A model generated the notes under the pieces. That model was not told the DNA's origin. It searched no databases and saw only the letters and a list, made by a program, of their open reading frames with translations. From Myxococcales bacterium (GTDB lineage Bacteria > Myxococcota_A > Polyangia > Nannocystales > Nannocystaceae), in the NCBI GenBank assembly GCA_020633295.1, contig JACKDW010000001.1:1-64000 (forward strand): a stretch of DNA of 64,000 nucleotides, given 5' to 3'. Position 1 is the stretch's first letter; each line of letters opens with the position of its first letter. Both the position numbers and the translations under genes were made by a program. Positions 1 to 7,924 of the stretch are shown here, piece by piece.

Positions 1-42
1 GCGGGCGAACGACGACGGCGCCCGAATCGTCGGAAAGCTAGC

Positions 43-60
43 ACCCCCCTCAGAGGGGGT
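43..60 (-). terminator. short GC hairpin, possible weak terminator
   Basis: ACCCCC and GGGGGT form a perfect six-base stem around a six-base loop, about 90 bases beyond the stop codon of the minus-strand gene at 147-1424. There is no T run after it, so it may simply stabilise a 3' end. The rest of positions 1-146 holds nothing I can name. Confidence 0.2.
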
Positions 61-146
61 CAAACGCGCACAACGCCGGTTCTGCGCCGAAACGGGCGCG
101 TGCGCGGATCGTGCCACCTCGCGCGAGGCTGTCCGAAGGGCGGCTG

Positions 147-1424
147 TCAGGAACGCGCCGCGCCGCCGTCATCGTCGCCGCTCGGGAGCCCGACCGGGCT
201 CGCGAACCATCTCCAAAGCCGCGCGATACCAGCGGCGACGAGGACCCCCCACGGCAGCCCGGTGACGCCGGTGAGCGCGAGCGCGAGGACCGAGCTCTCG
301 ATCACGAGCGGCACCTCGTAGCGCTCGGGGAAGCGCACCCCGAGCCGCTCGACGAGCTCGGCGGAGTCGGGCAGCTCGAGGGAGACGAGCCCCTGCCGAC
401 GCAGCAGCGTTCGGGCCTGGACGAGGGAGAGCAGCACCGCCGCGGCGCCGACGCCCAGCAGCACCAGGCCCGCGACGCCAGAGCGACCCGTCTCCGAGAC
501 CAGTACAAAGGTGAGCGCCGCCGTCAACGCAGCGTGGCCAAAGGGCCGTACGACGGCGTCGGGGACCAGCGTGTGCGCGGCGCGGGCGAGCCCGGGCGCG
601 TCGCCGCGAAGCGCCCGCACCGCCGGGATGAGCCGGGATACCTCGACGCCGAGGAGCAGACTGGCGGCGGCGAGCACGAGCGTCCCCCACCCTCCCAGGA
701 GCGCGAGTCCGCCGGCGCCGACGGCGAGCACGAGCCCGAGCAGCTCGAGCTGCGCGATGGGAGCGCCGCTGTTGGTGAGCGAGCGGATCAAGCGCAGGCT
801 GAGGTGCCGGCGCCACAGCGACTGACCTGGATCAAAGACCTGCTCGCCGCGCAGCACGAGCTGCTCGACGCGCGGCTGATCCTCGGCGTAGACGAGCCGC
901 GCGACGCTCTCGGGGCCGAGCTCATCCGGCCAATCGAGTTCTTCGCTGATCGGCATGCTCGCGGGCACGGAGCTCAGCGCGCCGGTGAACAGGCCGGTGG
1001 GACGGCCGACCGCGTCGTACAGCGTAAAGCGCTCGTCGGGATCCAGCGGGTGCTGGACCATGAGCCGCAGGAGGTCGGGGTGTACGGTCGCGCCCTCGTA
1101 GACGACCAGCGCGGGCCGAGCGATGGGCTCGCCGGTCGCGCGCTCGTCGGCGCCGCTCACAGAACCTGTCCCAGGAGCCAGAACTACCTTCGCGAAGCCC
1201 GCGACGCGCGCGGCGCGAGCGAGCCGCTCCGCGGGCGCGACCCCCAGCAGCGGGCGCGCGAGATCGAGCCTGGCGTCGCTGTCGGGCATGATCAAGAGGA
1301 CAGGCGCCGGGGGGTCGCCCCAGGTCTCGCGCGCCCCGGGATCCACGTCCCGCGCCGACCCGCGCGCCCGCCCGCCTCGGCCCTCGAGTTCTTCGTCCGT
1401 CACCCGCCCTCGCGGTCTGTGCAT
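147..1424 (-). CDS. membrane protein resembling a degenerate nucleotidyltransferase / CDP-alcohol phosphatidyltransferase fusion
   Basis: A 425-residue membrane protein whose layout matches the bifunctional inositol-phosphate cytidylyltransferase / di-myo-inositol-phosphate-phosphate synthase family, in degraded form. Residues about 41-190 look like a nucleotidyltransferase fold (strand VLLIMP, then LARPLLGVAPAERLARAARV) without the usual glycine-rich GxGxR loop. Around residue 203, LWRRHLSLRLIRSLT resembles the linker before the lipid-synthase domain, and about five hydrophobic segments follow (residues 222-400). Where the DGxxAR...GxxxDxxxD catalytic motif should lie I read LLGVEVSRLIPAVRAL, so the metal-binding aspartates are gone. 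Family membership is inferred from layout and a few short matches; an active lipid synthase is unlikely. The ATG at 1424 has no good ribosome-binding site, so a later start is possible. It is divergent from the kinase gene at 1567. Confidence 0.6.
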   Translation of the reverse strand: MHRPRGRVTDEELEGRGGRARGSARDVDPGARETWGDPPAPVLLIMPDSDARLDLARPLLGVAPAERLARAARVAGFAKVVLAPGTGSVSGADERATGEPIARPALVVYEGATVHPDLLRLMVQHPLDPDERFTLYDAVGRPTGLFTGALSSVPASMPISEELDWPDELGPESVARLVYAEDQPRVEQLVLRGEQVFDPGQSLWRRHLSLRLIRSLTNSGAPIAQLELLGLVLAVGAGGLALLGGWGTLVLAAASLLLGVEVSRLIPAVRALRGDAPGLARAAHTLVPDAVVRPFGHAALTAALTFVLVSETGRSGVAGLVLLGVGAAAVLLSLVQARTLLRRQGLVSLELPDSAELVERLGVRFPERYEVPLVIESSVLALALTGVTGLPWGVLVAAGIARLWRWFASPVGLPSGDDDGGAARS

Positions 1425-1566
1425 ACCGCGTACGAGGTGTCGCGTGTACGTGCATTTTCACGCCCGCGCGCCGGCGCGTATCCGAGCGCTGCGGACCGAC
1501 AAACTCGCCGATTCACCGAGGCGATCGCGGGTACCATCGAGCGCGCGCGACGAACCTCCGCGCTCG

Positions 1567-3726
1567 ATGAACACCCCGTCGGAAACAGGCGATCCCGAGT
1601 CCGCCTCGCCCACGTCACCCCGCTGGGCGACGGCCCTGGAGCACGCGCTCGAGACCCTGCTCACGAGCGAGGCGACCCCCGTGAACGTCGCGCGCGCGCT
1701 GGCCCGCCTGACCGCCGGTGTCCCGTGCGAGCGCGCGTACGTGGCGCTGCCGCAGCAGACAGGGTCGTGGTTGACGCGGCCCGAGTGGTCCTGGAGCAGC
1801 GGGTCGACGGGCCTCCGCACCCGCTCGCCGCGTGAGTTCAAGCTGCTCGAGCGCTGGAGCGAGACGCTGACGCGCGGCCAGAGCGTCGTCGCTGCGTCGA
1901 GCTCGCTCGCGGCGGGCGAGCGGACCGCCCACAACCTGACGAGCTTTCGCTCGCTCGCCGCGACGCCGCTGCGCTCGCGCGACGCGCTCGTCGGCGCGCT
2001 CGTGCTCGAGCGCGACTCGGACTCGCCGTGGAGACCGTCCGAGCTCGCCGCGCTGCGGACGCTCGCGGTCGCGGCGACGACCTCGGGCTTCACCGCGGAG
2101 ACGCGCGGCGGCTCTCCGGCGCATGGCTCAAGGGTCATCTCGGAGTCGAGCGCGACGCCGGGCGGCGAGCCGCGCGAGAGCGCCGAGCGTCGCGCGCTCG
2201 ACTCGCTGCCGCAGCTGATCGCGTGGAAGGACCGCCAGCTGCGCTACCTCGGCTGCAACCGCGCGATGGCGCGCGCGCTCGGCTTCGTGGCGCCGAGCCA
2301 GGTCGTGGGTAAGCGCGACGAGGAGCTCGGCTGGCACCGCGAGCAGGGCGAGGAGGGCGCGCGCGCGCGCGCCCTCGAACGCGCGGTGATCGACCGCGGC
2401 CAGCCCGCGACGCGGGAGCGACGGTGCGAGGAGACGCCGGCCGGCGGGCGACGCTGGCTCGACGTCTCGCGCGCGCCGATGATCGACGAGCGCGGCAAAG
2501 TCGTCGGCGTCGTCGCGCAGTACGAGGACTTCACGAGCGAGGCGGAGCTCGAGGAGATGCTCCGCCGCGCGCGGCGCCTCGAGGCGCTCGGGACGTTCGC
2601 GGCCGGCATCGATCACGACCTCGCGGCCGAGTGCTCCGAGCTGCGCGTCGCGGTCGAGCGCGGGCGCGAGCTGGTGGCGAGCCGCGACGACGAGCTCGCC
2701 GGCGAGCTCGCGGCGGTGCTCGACGCGCTCGAGACGGTGCAGCGGCGCGTCGCCGCGCTCGGCCGCCAGCTGACGAACTTCTCGGGTCGCCAGCTGACGA
2801 CGCCCTCGGGCTTCTCGCTGCCGGCGCTGATCGACGGGCTCAAGGGGCAGCTCAAGCGCACGATCGGCGACGCCGCCACGCTCGTGATCGAGTCGCCGGA
2901 GATGCGCTGTCACGTCTCGGCGGACCCCCGACAGATCGAGCAGCTGCTCGTCAACCTCGTCGCCAACGCCCGCGACGCGGTCGCGGCCCGCGGGGGCGAG
3001 CGCGGGCTCATTCACGTCGGCATGACGCCGGCCACGATCCCGCCGGAGCGCGCTCGCTCGCTCGAGCTCGCGCCGGGCGAGTTCATCGCGCTGCGCGTGC
3101 GCGACAGCGGCGAGGGCCTCGACGGCGAGGCGATCGATCGCGCGTTCGATCCCTACCGCTCGACCCGCGCGCCGCGACGCGGCGCGCTGGGCGTGGGCCT
3201 CGGCCTCGCGGTCGCGCACGCGATCGCGCGCAACGCCGGCGGGCTGATCCGCGCGACGAGCGAGCGCGTCGGCGCGGGCCTCGAGATCGAGGTGCTGCTG
3301 CCGCGCGCCTACAGCGACGCGCCGACGACCCGCGCGAGCCCGGTGACGCGCGGCGCCGAGACCATCGCGGTGCTGATCGCCAACACGACGCTGCGGCAGG
3401 CGAGCGCGAGCCTGCTGCGCGGGCTCGGCTACCGCGTGATCACGGGCGGCTCGCTCGGCGCGCTGGTGAGCCGCGCGGGGGCGGACGCGCGGGAGCCGGT
3501 GCAGCTGATCGTGACCGACATCTCCGAGCGAGACAGCGCGCTCGAGCTCGCGCGGCGCGCCCGCGAGCACATTCCCGGCGCGCGGCTGGTCGCGATCTCG
3601 AGCCGCCGCGCCGCGCCGCGCGACGACCACGTAGATGTCTCAAGGGACATTGTTCTGCTGTACAAGCCGTTCACGCTCGAGGAGCTCGCGCAGACGCTCC
3701 GCGAGGCGCTCGACCAGCGCTCGTGA
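1567..3726 (+). CDS. hybrid sensor histidine kinase (GAF-PAS-HATPase) with C-terminal receiver domain
   Basis: A 719-residue soluble sensor kinase. A GAF-like domain spans about residues 20-185, a PAS domain about 205-320 (LPQLIAWKDRQLRYLGCNRA), then a dimerisation helix with the candidate phospho-acceptor His350 in LGTFAAGIDHDLAAE, where LAGGIAHDFNN is usual. The ATPase domain has an N box (LVNLVANARDAV), G1 (RVRDSGEGLD), F box (DPYRSTRAP) and G2 (ALGVGLGLAVAHA). The C-terminal receiver keeps Asp651 (IVTDIS) and Lys700 (LYKPF), but the N-terminal acidic pair that binds Mg is replaced by AN (VLIANT), so its phosphorylation is doubtful. No membrane segment is visible, so it probably senses a cytoplasmic signal. 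I chose the ATG at 1567 because the reading frame upstream overlaps the divergent gene and has arginine-rich, non-domain sequence. Confidence 0.9.
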   Translation: MNTPSETGDPESASPTSPRWATALEHALETLLTSEATPVNVARALARLTAGVPCERAYVALPQQTGSWLTRPEWSWSSGSTGLRTRSPREFKLLERWSETLTRGQSVVAASSSLAAGERTAHNLTSFRSLAATPLRSRDALVGALVLERDSDSPWRPSELAALRTLAVAATTSGFTAETRGGSPAHGSRVISESSATPGGEPRESAERRALDSLPQLIAWKDRQLRYLGCNRAMARALGFVAPSQVVGKRDEELGWHREQGEEGARARALERAVIDRGQPATRERRCEETPAGGRRWLDVSRAPMIDERGKVVGVVAQYEDFTSEAELEEMLRRARRLEALGTFAAGIDHDLAAECSELRVAVERGRELVASRDDELAGELAAVLDALETVQRRVAALGRQLTNFSGRQLTTPSGFSLPALIDGLKGQLKRTIGDAATLVIESPEMRCHVSADPRQIEQLLVNLVANARDAVAARGGERGLIHVGMTPATIPPERARSLELAPGEFIALRVRDSGEGLDGEAIDRAFDPYRSTRAPRRGALGVGLGLAVAHAIARNAGGLIRATSERVGAGLEIEVLLPRAYSDAPTTRASPVTRGAETIAVLIANTTLRQASASLLRGLGYRVITGGSLGALVSRAGADAREPVQLIVTDISERDSALELARRAREHIPGARLVAISSRRAAPRDDHVDVSRDIVLLYKPFTLEELAQTLREALDQRS

Positions 3727-3874
3727 GCGCGCGTGTACACGCAAGCACCCGCACGCGCGCGAGCCCGGCGCGCGGCGGCTGATTCGATCTATCCTGTCCT
3801 GGGGGATAGCTTGGAACGGAGGCGAGCGAGCGCCGCTCGTCGACGGACGACCGCGCGCCTCCGGAGAGTCCGCC

Positions 3875-4324
3875 ATGCCCGATGATCAGCTCCCGCGCTA
3901 CTGGACCCCCGCGTTCGTCGAGAAGTTCGTCGACGCGCTCAACAGCTCGCCGAAGTTCCAGAGGGCCGCGCGCTCGTTCTCCGCGACGATCGTGCTGCGC
4001 TGCCTCGACACGCCCGACGGGGAGGACTGCGTCTCGAAGTACAGCTTCGAAAAAGGGCGCTGCACGACCCACAGCTTCGAACACGAGCCCGCGCCGTCGA
4101 GCCGGATCCGCGGGGCGGCGTTCGACAAGCGCGAGGCGCTCGCCCGCACCACGGCGCCCTACGCCGTCTGGACCAAGCTCGATCGCGGCGAGATGAACGT
4201 GGCCCAGGCGCTGGTCTCCCCCGACTACTCGATCGAGGGGTCGAAGCTGAAGATCATGCGCTACATCGGCGTGTTCACGGCGCTCGGCGATGTCGCCTCG
4301 AGCGTCCAAAAACGCTACGAGTAG
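3875..4324 (+). CDS. SCP2 sterol-binding-like domain protein
   Basis: A small cytoplasmic protein of 149 residues. The second half (YAVWTKLDRGEMNVAQALV...YSIEGSKLKIM) follows the SCP2 sterol-carrier pattern: a tryptophan strand, a 'GEMxxxxAL' turn and an 'I-x-G' strand, then a helix. Such domains bind lipids in a hydrophobic tunnel; the ligand here is unknown. The ATG at 3875 follows GGAG (about 9 bases upstream). Between the kinase gene and this one lie a 12-base palindrome (GCGTGTACACGC, 3731-3742) and CTATCC...GGATAG arms (3789-3809), possible promoter or operator elements. A six-base hairpin (CGCTAC-GA-GTAGCG) overlaps the stop codon. The family call rests on pattern only. Confidence 0.7.
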   Translation: MPDDQLPRYWTPAFVEKFVDALNSSPKFQRAARSFSATIVLRCLDTPDGEDCVSKYSFEKGRCTTHSFEHEPAPSSRIRGAAFDKREALARTTAPYAVWTKLDRGEMNVAQALVSPDYSIEGSKLKIMRYIGVFTALGDVASSVQKRYE

Positions 4325-4446
4325 CGAGGCGACGGACGTGAGATCGCGCCATTCGCGCGCTTTTCGCTGTATCTGCATCAGATCAAGCACCGCGTGCACA
4401 GTCGGACCTGGGGCCGAAGACGCACCTCCCCGGGACCGAGGACCGC

Positions 4447-6096
4447 ATGCAGAACCGACGCGCAGCCGCACTTCACCGCCCGCACGCGACCGAGACCGCG
4501 CTCGTCCAGGCCTGGTGCCAGCGCACGGGAGACGCGCTCTCCGCGCTGCAGGCGCTCGTCCTGACGGAGGGGGCGCTCGTCGCCGCCGACAACCTGGTGG
4601 TGTCCGGAGACGCGCGCGATGGGCTCGAGTTCGTGACCGAGCTCGCCGCGGTCGGGACGGCGCGCCGCGGCGCGGCGGCGGTGATCATCGCGGACGAATC
4701 GCGCGCCCTGGCGCTGCACGATCAGCTCGTCGCGGCCCGCCACACGCTCGGGCGGGAGCCGCTGCGGGTGCGCCTCTCGACGCGGAGCCGCGGGGCCGAC
4801 GACGGCGCGCTCGCGGCCCGCGACTTCGCGATCGCGGTGGTCTCGTCCGACAAGCTGCGCTCGCTGCTGGTGCGTGACCCCGGGCTGCTCGACGCCGTAG
4901 GCGCGGTGATCGTCGACGGCGTCGATCAGCTCACCGACCCGGTTCGCGGCCCCACGCTCGACGCGGTGCTCACCCACGCGCGGCAGCGCAGCGCCGCCCG
5001 GTTGATCGGGCTCACGCGCGTTTGCGACGCGGGCGCGATGGCCTGCGCGCGCTGGCTGCGAGCCCGCGTGCTCACGCGAGACGGCTGGATCGCGCCGACC
5101 GAGCGCACGCTGACGCGCAGCGATCGCGCGCGCGATCGCGGCTTCGAGGCCGTCATCCTCCACAGCGTCGCCGCGCGCCTGGCCGCGACCGAGGTCGACC
5201 TTCGGCGCGTCGTGCTGACGAGCTTTCACGGGCAGACCGAGGTCATCCGTGGCGCGCGCGCGGGCTTTGACGGGGCGCTGCACGAGGCGCGCAGGCGATG
5301 GGAGCGCGCCGGGCTGCTGCGGAGCTCGACGCGGCGCGTCACCTGCACGCGCCGCGGCCTCGCCTGCGCGACGCTCGGTCTCGACCTCGAGACCGCCGGC
5401 GCGCGCCAGCGTCTCCCCGCAGGCGACTCGCGCCTCGAGCTGCTCTGTGAGCTGTGCCTGAGCCCGGCTGGCCGCGCGCTCGCGGCGATCCAGCCGATCG
5501 CTGACGGGCGCGCTGCGGACGCGCTGCGGGCCGACGTCCTGCGCCGCGCCAGCGACGAGCAGGTCGCCGATCGCCCGATCTTCCGCTGGCTGCTCGAGGA
5601 CCTCGCGGCCCTCGAGGCGGCGACCGCAGGCGCGCTCGCGTGCGCGCTCGCGCTCCACGCCTGGTGCGCCGGCGAAGATCGCCGACGACTCGCGGCGCGC
5701 CTCGGCACGACCGTCGCGGGCCTGCGGTCGACGGTCCGCGCGTTCGGCTGGCTCACGGCCGCGCGCTTCGAGTTCGCCGCGCTGGACGGCGCGCGCACCT
5801 CTGACGACGCGCTCCGGATGATCGCCGAGCTCGCGCCGTCGGCCGTCGAGCGTGTCCGCGCCGCGCTCGCCCCCAGGCCGCGCGTCGACGCGACCCCCCG
5901 GACGCCGCGTCGCGCGACGCCGCCGCTCACGCCGCCGCCGACCACAACCTCGCGTCGAGCCGCCAGCGCTCGGCGTCCGCGGATGAGCCCGCCCCCCAGC
6001 GCTCGCGCGGCGGCCGAGGTCCGCGATTCGTCGCGCGCGGCGTGTCCACAGAAGACGCCGCGCTGGAGCCCCTACGGCGTCATCTGGGTCCGCTGA
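4447..6096 (+). CDS. inactivated Ski2/Hel308-like helicase-fold protein without Walker motifs
   Basis: 549 residues. The first ~210 align in order with the RecA1 domain of Ski2/Hel308-type SF2 helicases. VVSGDARDGLEFVTELAAV sits where motif I (APTGSGKT..AELA) belongs. AVIIADESRALALHDQL is the Ia region. VVSSDKLRSLLVRDPGLL matches the TTEK/SLL region. AVIVDGVDQLTDPVRGPTLD replaces motif II (VVDEVHLL.D..RGPTLE). RLIGLTRV replaces motif III (IALSAT). The P-loop lysine and the DExH acid/histidine are both lost. No RecA2 domain is recognisable; the protein goes on to a winged-helix-like part (FDGALHEARRRWERAGLL...TRRGLACATLGLD) and a low-complexity Pro/Arg/Ser tail (~residue 475 on). It cannot be a normal ATP-driven helicase; a DNA-binding or scaffolding role is inferred. 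GAGG lies about 10 bases before the ATG. Confidence 0.8.
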   Translation: MQNRRAAALHRPHATETALVQAWCQRTGDALSALQALVLTEGALVAADNLVVSGDARDGLEFVTELAAVGTARRGAAAVIIADESRALALHDQLVAARHTLGREPLRVRLSTRSRGADDGALAARDFAIAVVSSDKLRSLLVRDPGLLDAVGAVIVDGVDQLTDPVRGPTLDAVLTHARQRSAARLIGLTRVCDAGAMACARWLRARVLTRDGWIAPTERTLTRSDRARDRGFEAVILHSVAARLAATEVDLRRVVLTSFHGQTEVIRGARAGFDGALHEARRRWERAGLLRSSTRRVTCTRRGLACATLGLDLETAGARQRLPAGDSRLELLCELCLSPAGRALAAIQPIADGRAADALRADVLRRASDEQVADRPIFRWLLEDLAALEAATAGALACALALHAWCAGEDRRRLAARLGTTVAGLRSTVRAFGWLTAARFEFAALDGARTSDDALRMIAELAPSAVERVRAALAPRPRVDATPRTPRRATPPLTPPPTTTSRRAASARRPRMSPPPSARAAAEVRDSSRAACPQKTPRWSPYGVIWVR

Positions 6097-6100
6097 GCGG

Positions 6101-7126
6101 CTAGGTCGAGGTCTCGGGGCTCAGCGGCTCCGCGGCGCCTAGCTCCGCGCTCAGGGCCTCCAGGACCGGACGCCAGCGCGCGCTCTCGGTCACGTGCCCG
6201 CCGAGGAGCTGGTCGACCCGATCATCGCGACCGAGCAGGCTCGCCAGCACCTCGAACAGGCGCTCGGGCACCTGCGCGGACGCGCGCTCGAGGTTGGAGA
6301 TCTCGGAGATCGCGTCGGTGAGGACCGTCCTGTCGTGCTCGACGAGCTCCACGCGCAGGTTCACCCGGCCGAGCAGCTCGACGTAGGTCGAGAGGTCGTC
6401 CCACAGCTCGTGCCCGCGCTCCGCGTCGAAGTCGCTCGCGCCGCCGAGCCAGGCGAGCAGCCGGTCTTGCAAGCGGTGCAGCTGGATCCGATCAGACGCG
6501 CGCAGCTCGGCGTAGACATCGCGACCGAACAGGTCCGCGATCACCCCGGCGGCCTCGCGCAGGCGCGCCGAGACCTGCTCGCGGGTCGGTGACTCGGCGG
6601 GCCGGAGCGCGCGCCGGAATTCGACGTACGCGCGCCGGATCGCCAGCGCGTGCTCGACATCATCCATCATCGAGAGCGCCGCGGTCAGCCCCTCGTGGTC
6701 CGCGATGGAGTTCTCGAGGACGATCGTCAGGCGCCGCAGCGAGCCGAGCGTGCCCATCGAGGCCGTGACGATGACGAGCTCGTCCTCGTTGCCGGCGCTC
6801 GCGTCGAGCTGGGTCAAGCGCTCGACGATCTCGCCGCGCCCGACCGCGCACAGGTCCGCGACCTTCGCGGCGCTCACGACCTCGGCGCCGGTGCTGCTCG
6901 CCACGACCTCCGCCGGTGTCGCGGCGCGGCCGTCGGAGGTGTAGTGCGCCGTGACCCGATCGACGAGCGTCAGCACCTCGCCCGCGATCTCGCGGGCCGC
7001 CGGGACCAGCTCAGCGCCGAGCATCGCGAACTCGGCGTCGCGGTACGGGTAGCCACGGATGATGTCGACGCGTCTCGTCAGCTCGATGAGCCCGCGCTGG
7101 ATCTTGGTCGCCTTGAACTCGGACAC
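6101..7126 (-). CDS. hypothetical helical protein
   Basis: 341 residues, no signal peptide, no membrane segment and no motif I recognise. It reads as almost entirely alpha-helical, with charged amphipathic stretches (for example SARLREAAGVIADLFGRD and LQDRLLAWLGGASDFDAE). Codon use is like its neighbours and the length is substantial, so it is very probably a real gene. It converges with the helicase-like gene, the stop codons being only four bases apart, and is divergent from the lone receiver at 7500. No function is offered. Confidence 0.75.
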   Translation of the reverse strand: MSEFKATKIQRGLIELTRRVDIIRGYPYRDAEFAMLGAELVPAAREIAGEVLTLVDRVTAHYTSDGRAATPAEVVASSTGAEVVSAAKVADLCAVGRGEIVERLTQLDASAGNEDELVIVTASMGTLGSLRRLTIVLENSIADHEGLTAALSMMDDVEHALAIRRAYVEFRRALRPAESPTREQVSARLREAAGVIADLFGRDVYAELRASDRIQLHRLQDRLLAWLGGASDFDAERGHELWDDLSTYVELLGRVNLRVELVEHDRTVLTDAISEISNLERASAQVPERLFEVLASLLGRDDRVDQLLGGHVTESARWRPVLEALSAELGAAEPLSPETST

Positions 7127-7499
7127 GGCCCCTCGCCGTCAGCAGCCCGCCTTTTGTACCCTGGCGCGCCACAAAAATCTCGCGCGCGGACGATCGTTCT
7201 TCGCGTGCGCGCGCGCGGGCGCGGCACGCATGCGACGAGCCGCGCTTCGAGTGCGCGCGAAGACGTCGCGCGCGGTCGCCAGGCCACGCGCAATTCCGTG
7301 ACGCTGCAAGCGAGCGCGGGCAACTCCGCTCCGCGTCGCCGCGCGGCGCCACGCGTGGTCGAATCCGCGCGACCGCGTCGCGAGCTGACCGATCGCGCAC
7401 GCGATCGCAGATCACGCGTGACGCGGACGCTCGCGCCTCCGGTGCGCGCGGCGACTTTGCGCTGGACGGCCAGGGGTCTTGTGAGCAACCCTCCTTGTC
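7127..7499. other. divergent intergenic region with two palindromes
   Basis: 373 bases without a convincing gene, between the divergent starts at 7126 and 7500. It holds GATCGCG-CA-CGCGATC (7391-7406, perfect seven-base arms) and TCACGCGTGA (7412-7421), about 80-110 bases ahead of the receiver gene, plausible operator sites. Short open frames here are arginine-rich and look like GC artefacts. No clear -35/-10 pair was found. Confidence 0.35.
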
Positions 7500-7907
7500 G
7501 TGAAGTCACGAGCGCCGCGGGTTTTGTTGGTTGAGGACGACGCTGCAACCGCTCGAGTTGTGAAGGGCGCCCTCGTCGACGCCGGGTTCACGGTCGAGAC
7601 CCTCGATAAGGGCTTCCTGCTCATGGCCGTCGTGACCCGCTTCCAGCCCGACCTCCTGGTGCTCGACATCAACCTCCCGGACATGCGCGGCGACACGGCG
7701 ATGAAGCTCGTGCGCCGGGCCTCGATCGCCAGCCGCCTCAACCCGCTGCCGGTCATGATCGTCAGCGGCCTGCCGATCGAGCAGCTGATGCGCATTCAGG
7801 GCAACATCGGCGCGACCGCCTGTCTCCAGAAGCCCGCGTCGCTCGAGAGCATCGTCAACCGCGTCTGCCAGATCCTCAACGTCGAGCGTAAGGACAAGAA
7901 GACGTAG
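7500..7907 (+). CDS. single-domain response regulator (CheY-like)
   Basis: 135 residues forming one receiver domain with no output domain. All the key residues are present: acidic pair Glu12/Asp13-Asp14 (LLVEDD), phospho-acceptor Asp56 (LLVLDINLPD), Ser89 (MIVSG) and Lys111 (LQKPAS). It is therefore expected to be phosphorylated and to act through protein contacts, or as a phosphate relay or sink for a kinase. No cognate kinase is adjacent; the nearest is the GAF/PAS kinase at 1567-3726, whose own receiver has lost its acidic pair, so a pairing is possible but unproven. The start is GTG at 7500 with a weak ribosome-binding region. The gene converges with the tolC-like gene, with 17 bases between the stops. 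Confidence 0.92.
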   Translation: MKSRAPRVLLVEDDAATARVVKGALVDAGFTVETLDKGFLLMAVVTRFQPDLLVLDINLPDMRGDTAMKLVRRASIASRLNPLPVMIVSGLPIEQLMRIQGNIGATACLQKPASLESIVNRVCQILNVERKDKKT

Positions 7908-7924
7908 CGGGGCCGCGCGCTAGG

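Noticed and set aside
1123..1566. N-terminal extension of the hybrid kinase
   Set aside because: Runs antisense into the gene at 147-1424 with Arg/Pro/Ser-rich sequence; GAF homology begins only after 1567.
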